38,524 bases of DNA from Verrucomicrobiota bacterium (GTDB lineage: Bacteria; Verrucomicrobiota; Verrucomicrobiia; Verrucomicrobiales; Akkermansiaceae), in assembly GCA_026397725.1 (NCBI GenBank), contig JAPLUI010000503.1, forward strand, positions 1 to 38,524. The letters run 5' to 3'. Made by a program: the position numbers and the translations under genes. Below the pieces are notes generated by a model. The model was given only the letters and a program-made list of their open reading frames with translations. It was not told the origin of the DNA and ran no database searches. Positions 35,401 to 38,524 of the stretch are shown piece after piece. The first letter of the stretch is position 1. Each line of letters opens with the position of its first letter.

Positions 35401-36701
35401 ATATGGCGGGCGGCTATCATGATAACCCAACGCCTGTATATGCGAACCACCGGAATATCTACCTGATGTATCAGGGCACCCAAAAACTGGCCAATCCGGT
35501 GAGCAACGGCGAGGCCAGCATGGACGCCACCGAGCGCACGGCCTGGTTCAACAGCTACGAAAACAGCGGCGCCAACACCGGCATTTATTATAGTCGTCTG
35601 AATGGAACCGGCAATCGCGGCGGCAGCAATCAACCGGTCGCATCGGGCGACGCGGTGAAAGCGGGGCTGCACAACCATGCCCTGTTCGGCGGCACGGGCA
35701 GCCGCCAGACTTTGACCTGGGCCTCGGCCGCCTGGCCCAACATCGCGGCTTTTGACATCCTCAGCGCCGGAACTCCGCTCAGCCAGGGAAACCAGAGCGT
35801 CACCATCGGCACGACGCTCAATCTGCGTTATGTCTATCTTGATTATGCCTCCGGCTGCACCGTGACACTGCATGCCGATGTGGATCGCAATCCATACAAC
35901 AACAATGACCTCGCCTTGATCCGCACAGTGAGCCATAGCGCCGCCACCGGCGCGACCTATACCGGGAATACCGTTGCATGGGATACCTCGGGGCTGTCCC
36001 CAGGGGATAACATGTATCTCTATGCCAAAATCACCGACGGCACCAAGACACGTTATTTCTATGCCCCGTCGCGACTGGTCTTTGCGTCCGCCGCCACCTA
36101 CACTGTCACCGCCACCGCAGATGCCCATGGCACCATCGCGCCCGCAGGTGCCGTCGCCGTGCCATCCGGCGGCACTCAGAACTTCCACCTCACTCCCGCC
36201 ACCTACTATCATGTCGCCGACGTGACCAAGAACGGCGTCTCCGTGGGTGCGGTCACCGACTACTCATGGACCAACGTCACCGCTGATGGCACCATTCACG
36301 CCGAGTTCGCGCCGGACCTCGCGGCAAGTGGCACGCCGCACTGGTGGCTCGCCCAACACGGCTGGACAAACAACTTTGACGCCGCCGAGGCCGCCGACAC
36401 CGACGGCGACGGCCAGAGCGCCGGCCAGGAGTATCTAGCAGACACGAATCCGACCGCCACATCTTCCGTGTTCCGAGTTACGGGGTTCGTTAGCAGCCCG
36501 ACGGTGGCGGTGACCTGCGCCTCCTCCGCCAGCCGGCTCTACACGCTCTACCGCAACACCGATCTAGCAGCAGGCGCATGGCTTCCCGTATCCGGCCAAA
36601 CCGACGTAGCCGGCACCGGCAGTCCGCTCACCTTGCACGACACCACCACGCCCCAGCCGCACTGTTTCTACCGCATCGGGGTGCGGCTGCCGTCGCCATG
36701 A
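29424..36701 (+). CDS. Giant secreted SBBP/LamG/NHL protein with embedded alpha/beta hydrolase
   Basis: 2425 residues. Signal peptide (MKKHITPHRIIPWVLSVCAW, ending PPARAA). Order: a beta domain resembling the DUF7948 region that precedes SBBP propellers (about 40-218), seven SBBP repeats ('YQWHTFYG', 'SSGNVYVTG'; 221-672), an InlB-like stretch, LamG (about 755-955) with a trailing module, a Listeria-Bacteroides (Flg_new) repeat, six NHL repeats (about 1190-1545), two more Flg_new repeats, an alpha/beta hydrolase, then the shared C-terminal module. The hydrolase opens with 'GVTIITHGWNPVSS', has the elbow 'IGHSRGGGM' with Ser1909, and a likely Asp and His in 'VTPLDPHP' and 'YANHRNIYLMY', so it may be an active esterase or lipase. 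The start is fixed by the signal peptide rather than a strong ribosome binding site. Confidence 0.85.
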   Translation: MKKHITPHRIIPWVLSVCAWLMSTPPARAAGMPPQAGHQQASLLQYQSGGHLLGFSQGKMVVVASGGTALTEEFVGASGVMPTATANGGETAASGEVKRGGKAAPFAGVTYQGLWHGVNLSYRPTGDGFAESVYEISAGADVSRIKLRYNVPVEVQKEGCLKFTPPANNGYFLQSPPVAWQVIDGANKPITVAFRQHADGTIGFSAGAYNRNYPLTIDPSYSWHTFYGTSGEDRGQSIAIDSSGNVYITGFSDATWNGPAGQAPLHAHSGGSDILVMKLDSAGAYQWHTFYGSTQDEYSYGVAVDSSGNAYVTGESSASWNGPTGQVPMQAYSAKTDVFVLKLSSAGAYQWHTFHGGNAYDSGYGLALDSSGNVYVTGHSNFSWNGSAGQAPLNAFNPVNGNGNYNILVLKLSSAGAYQWHTFYGSIGNDDGYGLALDSSGNVYVTGSSAATWDGPTGQAPLHAHSGNNDITILKLNSAGAYQWHTFYGSNGDDDGQGLALDSGGNVYVTGNSNATWNGPTGQAPLLALHNINDIFVLKLNAAGAYQWHTFYGSTGGDSGWSIAVDSSSNVYITGSTALGWPFADGNGNGLHEYMGGISIFILKLNSAGAHQWHTFYNEGNSSYGQGIAVDSGGHLVYATGMSNARWAGDDNKRELHSFSGSKDIFVLKIADKQTLTVAKTGAGSGTITSSPAGINYGATASCTFDYNTVVTLTPTPGAGSVFAGWSGDGTDGVVTMDADKSCTATFRPPTVMTAPGNTLTFNGTTQYVNIPDANSLDLTTNYTLETWFKANSFGSGGGAANLRGLIGKYQTASANGYLLRTNLTELDFDQLVTSGLNLQAGQWYHVAAVNSNGTRHLYVNGVEKTITGTATVVVANTNEVRLGSDYRGRYFAGQLDEVRIWNTARSQTDIQDSMHHVLTGSESGLAAYYQFDESSGTLLPDLTANSNLGTLVNAPTWTTGTTPLANVIASKTNIRGAWIANTNTLASSRLSVASASVTGSNLAVFGHDNGTDAWQITDVPGTVNSRLTRVWRAEVNGSATGTIKIDTTGLSDFGDGSTLRLLVDADGTFASGATTLAGSYSAPYFTVSGQAIANGSYYALGSNRSFYSVTYAANGANSGTAPDAQTKTQGIGLTLASNTGSLARTNYTIAGWNTAADGSGTSYGLGATYSTDAALALYAKWSALPSNSTAIAVYGQSGSFTTGDANQGGVGISAVNLNGPAGVVVDTTSNVYVADSLNNRVLYYPAGSTTATRVYGQNGDFTTSDANKGGISANSLNQPQAVALDSSSNLYVADSGNNRVLYYTAGSTTATRVYGQDNFTSNAANKGGGISAVSLNAPAGLVLDGSNNLYVTDMQNNRVLYFPAGTTTATRVYGQGGSFTTGDANQGGISANSLKTPFGIALNASGGLVVADVSNNRVLGYPAGGTTATVVYGQGGVFTTNTNNKGGISADSLSLPLAVVVDGSGNLWVADMNNNRVLYYSSGSTTATRVYGQGCVFTTGTANKGGLSANSLKAPAGLALDSAGNLYVSDQQNNRVLKYDHTLPQAYAVTYNGNGSDGGSTPVDSGSPYLSGTTVIVLSNTFTKSGYNFAGWYPAADGSGTVYGASFVMGSANTTLYAKWTVVLPTYAVTYNANGATSGTAPSTQTKTQGTGLTLATNTGSLAKTGSPFAGWNTAADGTGTNYAPGATYSTDAALTLYAKWRYAITASAGANGALDATTPSPQSVSYNATTSFKFSANAGYYVASVSGCGINYINTDDSVTTYTATTGAVTADGTVAATFALNNCISGNGVTIITHGWNPVSSAPTWLASMRDDIAAGYLGNERNYATITVTKPAGSLVVTTSPWDFDLSAGVTGQILVVLDWSAVANHLTSGVTAQAVAAAVVDKIVTDQNGKQPLAELPIHLIGHSRGGGMVLELARLLGERGVVVDQVTPLDPHPLTASDPQPLFPLPAIIDTPAAIYQNVVFSDVYYQNNETPTGQYVTGAYNRQWGNMAGGYHDNPTPVYANHRNIYLMYQGTQKLANPVSNGEASMDATERTAWFNSYENSGANTGIYYSRLNGTGNRGGSNQPVASGDAVKAGLHNHALFGGTGSRQTLTWASAAWPNIAAFDILSAGTPLSQGNQSVTIGTTLNLRYVYLDYASGCTVTLHADVDRNPYNNNDLALIRTVSHSAATGATYTGNTVAWDTSGLSPGDNMYLYAKITDGTKTRYFYAPSRLVFASAATYTVTATADAHGTIAPAGAVAVPSGGTQNFHLTPATYYHVADVTKNGVSVGAVTDYSWTNVTADGTIHAEFAPDLAASGTPHWWLAQHGWTNNFDAAEAADTDGDGQSAGQEYLADTNPTATSSVFRVTGFVSSPTVAVTCASSASRLYTLYRNTDLAAGAWLPVSGQTDVAGTGSPLTLHDTTTPQPHCFYRIGVRLPSP
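30084..31440 (+). repeat. Seven SBBP beta-propeller repeats
   Basis: Blades begin with [YH][SQ]WHTFY and contain 'GxALDSSGNVYVTGxS' and 'DIFVLKLxSAGA'. Seven copies suit one seven-bladed propeller. Copies three to five share the most similar DNA. Confidence 0.88.
32985..34059 (+). repeat. Six NHL repeats
   Basis: Units of about 58 codons: 'ATRVYGQ', 'FTTxxANKGG', 'ISANSLxxPxGLALDSSGNLYVAD', 'NNRVLYY'. Six copies suit a six-bladed NHL propeller, usually a protein or carbohydrate binding surface. Flg_new-type repeats ('GLTLASNTGS', 'FAGWNTAADGSGT', 'LYAKW') flank it on both sides. Confidence 0.85.
36098..36701 (+). repeat. Shared C-terminal module, copy 3
   Basis: Same order as the other two copies, ending 'CFYRIGVRLPSP'. 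It carries 'HWWLAQHGWTN' and the DxDGDGQ loop. Confidence 0.85.
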
Positions 36702-36763
36702 GGCGGCCTGAATCGTCAGCCAAAATCCCTCGACGAATGTTAGGAGCAGAAAGGAAATCGCAT

Positions 36764-38524
36764 ATGAGAAACCACAGGAAATTCAAGTGTGTTGTGTTGC
36801 TGTTACTGAATGCATGGCTGTTGTCCGCGGCACTGCTTCACGCCATGACCCCGCCGGGCAACGCGCTTGCCTTCAACGGGACAAGCCAGTATGTCGATGT
36901 CGGGACGGGCGCATCGCTTAACCTTACCGGCGCCATGACCATCGAGGCATGGGTCAAGCCAACCTCCCAATACAACATGCAAACCGTCTTCGGCCACAAG
37001 AATGGCGGTTCGGCGAATCCGGGCTACGCCCTCTTTATCAACAGTTATCTAACAAGCGACGCCAAACTCAGGTTCGAGACGCAGAACGCCGCCGTCAGCA
37101 CCAATTCCGCGGCCATCACCTGGGGAGTCTGGCAGCATGTCGCCGTTACCTGGAACGGTGTGAATGCGCATATCTACGTCAACGGCGTCGAACAGGCGGC
37201 AGCCGGCAGCGTGTCGCTCGTTTCATCCACGGTCAACGGTCATATCGGCGCAACCTCGAACAACGGCGCTTATTACTACGGCACTATGGACGAAATGCGG
37301 ATCTGGAACATAGCCCGCACCCAGACCCAAATCCAGGACGCCATGCATCATGTTCTGACCGGCAGCGAAAGCGGCTTGAAAGCCTACTATCAGTTCGACG
37401 CAAGCTCCGGGACTGTGTTGCCCGATCTGACGGCCAACTCCAATCTCGGCACGCTGGTCAACACCCCGGTATGGACCACCTCGACCGCTCCTTTTGCGAA
37501 CGTAATCGCCAGCCGCGCCAACATCCGGGGTGCCTGGATCGCCAACCCGAACACTCTCGCTTCCAGCCGTCTGAGCGTTGTCAACTCCAGCGTCACGGGC
37601 ACGAACTTCGCCGTGTTCGGCCATGACAGCGGAACGGATGGCTGGCAGACCACCGATGTTCCCGCCAACTGCGCCAATCGCCTAACCCGGGTCTGGCGGG
37701 CCGAAGTAACCGGCAGCGCCACCGGTGACATAAAGATTGACACCACTGGCCTGAGCAACATCGGCAACGGCTCGGGACTGCGCCTGCTGGTGGATAGCGA
37801 CGGCACTTTTGCCAGCGGCGCAACGGCGCTGACCGGCACCTACAGCACGCCGTATTTCACCGTCTCCGGCCACTCCATCACCAATGGCAGTTACTACACT
37901 CTTGCGAGCTTGACCTTCACCGAATTGGACCCCGGCTTCCGGGCGGCCGGTTGGTATGCCCGGGCGGCGTGGGGCGACTATGACAACGACGGTGACCTGG
38001 ACCTGTTTCTCGCGGGCTATGACGCTGGTGCTACCCCCAAGGCCTCCGCCCGCATTTACCGCAACCATGGCGACGGCACCTTCACCGACCTCAACGCCGG
38101 CCTGCCCAATGTCGAATTCGGCGCCTGGGGCGACTATGACCGTGACGGCGATCTCGATTTGGTCGTCAGCGGCTTGGTTTATGAAACCAACACCCGCGTG
38201 ACCGAGATCTACCGGAACGACAACGGGAGCTTTGTTTCCCTCAATGCCGGTCTGACGCCGGTGGAGTACGCGGAGTTGGCGTGGGGTGATTACGACAACG
38301 ACGGCGACCTGGACCTGGTGGTGGCCGGCGACGACGCGACGGGGGTGCCGCGCACCACGCTCTATCGCAATGACGGCGGGGTGTTCGTGAATGCGAACGC
38401 CGGGTTGTTAGGCGTGGACTCGGCCGGTTTGGCGTGGGGCGACTACGACAACGATGGCGACCTGGACCTGGCCCTGAGCGGCTACACCGGCCCCGGCGCA
38501 TCGCACGCGCGGCTCTATCGCAAT
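36764..38524 (+). CDS. Secreted LamG/FG-GAP repeat protein, 5' part (runs off the window)
   Basis: The frame is open from ATG 36764 to the window end (587 codons). AAAGGAAA about 8 bases upstream fits a ribosome binding site. The signal peptide (MRNHRKFKCVVLLLLNAWLL, ending LLHA) matches that of the gene at 16518. LamG fills residues 28-240 ('IEAWVKPTS', 'HVAVTWNGVNAHIYVNGVEQ', 'GTMDEMRIWN'), and is followed by the same trailing module as in the two preceding genes ('IRGAWIANPNTLASSRLSV'). From about residue 390 come four FG-GAP/VCBS repeats built on 'WGDYDNDGDLDL', a calcium-binding DxDxDG pattern. These repeats usually form a seven-bladed propeller, so more copies are expected downstream. 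Whether it carries the shared C-terminal module cannot be seen. Confidence 0.82.
   Translation, partial: MRNHRKFKCVVLLLLNAWLLSAALLHAMTPPGNALAFNGTSQYVDVGTGASLNLTGAMTIEAWVKPTSQYNMQTVFGHKNGGSANPGYALFINSYLTSDAKLRFETQNAAVSTNSAAITWGVWQHVAVTWNGVNAHIYVNGVEQAAAGSVSLVSSTVNGHIGATSNNGAYYYGTMDEMRIWNIARTQTQIQDAMHHVLTGSESGLKAYYQFDASSGTVLPDLTANSNLGTLVNTPVWTTSTAPFANVIASRANIRGAWIANPNTLASSRLSVVNSSVTGTNFAVFGHDSGTDGWQTTDVPANCANRLTRVWRAEVTGSATGDIKIDTTGLSNIGNGSGLRLLVDSDGTFASGATALTGTYSTPYFTVSGHSITNGSYYTLASLTFTELDPGFRAAGWYARAAWGDYDNDGDLDLFLAGYDAGATPKASARIYRNHGDGTFTDLNAGLPNVEFGAWGDYDRDGDLDLVVSGLVYETNTRVTEIYRNDNGSFVSLNAGLTPVEYAELAWGDYDNDGDLDLVVAGDDATGVPRTTLYRNDGGVFVNANAGLLGVDSAGLAWGDYDNDGDLDLALSGYTGPGASHARLYRN

Noticed and set aside
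34854..36212. Long minus-strand frame of 452 codons antisense to the SBBP/NHL gene
   Set aside because: It has no signal peptide or domain, and lies opposite a repeat-rich coding strand in GC-rich DNA, where long antisense frames are expected. The same applies to 18492-19736 and 29409-30560.

Overview
The window looks like an accessory region of a GC-rich genome of the Planctomycetes-Verrucomicrobia-Chlamydiae group, most likely Verrucomicrobiota. This is a judgement from family content (a LacI-type sensor domain with a characteristic tail, sialate O-acetylesterases, a sulfatase fragment, SUMF1-type modules, giant secreted LamG, beta-propeller and beta-helix proteins, and dispersed GTAGCGGCG-type palindromes). 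No rRNA or complete tRNA is present to confirm it. I see no CRISPR array, insertion sequence or integrase.

Left part (1-5351). The 3' end of a LacI/GntR-type sugar regulator converges on a minus-strand group: a transglutaminase-like secreted protein followed by a sialate O-acetylesterase, separated by a (CAAA)7 tetranucleotide tract. Upstream lie two decayed genes joined by an ATGA overlap. One is a chimera of an acetylesterase N-terminus and an amidohydrolase C-terminus. The other is a sulfatase cut off before its catalytic cysteine. A gene-free stretch follows, with a strong hairpin and four tandem copies of a 34-bp repeat.

Middle-left (5352-14267). A three-gene minus-strand operon encodes secreted proteins: a LamG protein, a 1201-residue lipase-like protein with Ig-type domains, and a 1366-residue protein with two SUMF1 domains, two BACON-like domains, LamG and a GH16-like glycosidase domain. 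The last two genes overlap by ATGA. The first and third share an almost identical N-terminal module.

Regulatory and debris segment (14268-16517). A Phd/YefM antitoxin is fused in DNA to only the tail of its RelE/ParE-type toxin. A receiver-domain gene is cut off at the point where its conserved Lys-Pro should be, and runs tail to tail into a TetR-family gene. Two perfect palindromes sit between tetR and the next gene.

Right part (16518-38524). Four consecutive plus-strand genes encode giant secreted proteins built from repeats: beta-helix/choice-of-anchor Q modules (this gene carries an in-frame TGA), 14 RCC1 repeats plus ELWxxDGT repeats, SBBP plus NHL propellers plus an embedded alpha/beta hydrolase, and LamG plus FG-GAP repeats (cut by the window end). 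They share two alternating signal-peptide types. The first three share a common C-terminal module of about 200 residues, and related inverted repeats sit in two of the gaps. Conserved ends with different middles suggest a family that diversifies by duplication and recombination of its central part. The proteins are probably exported or surface-attached and act in binding or degrading glycans, but no substrate can be read from the sequence.
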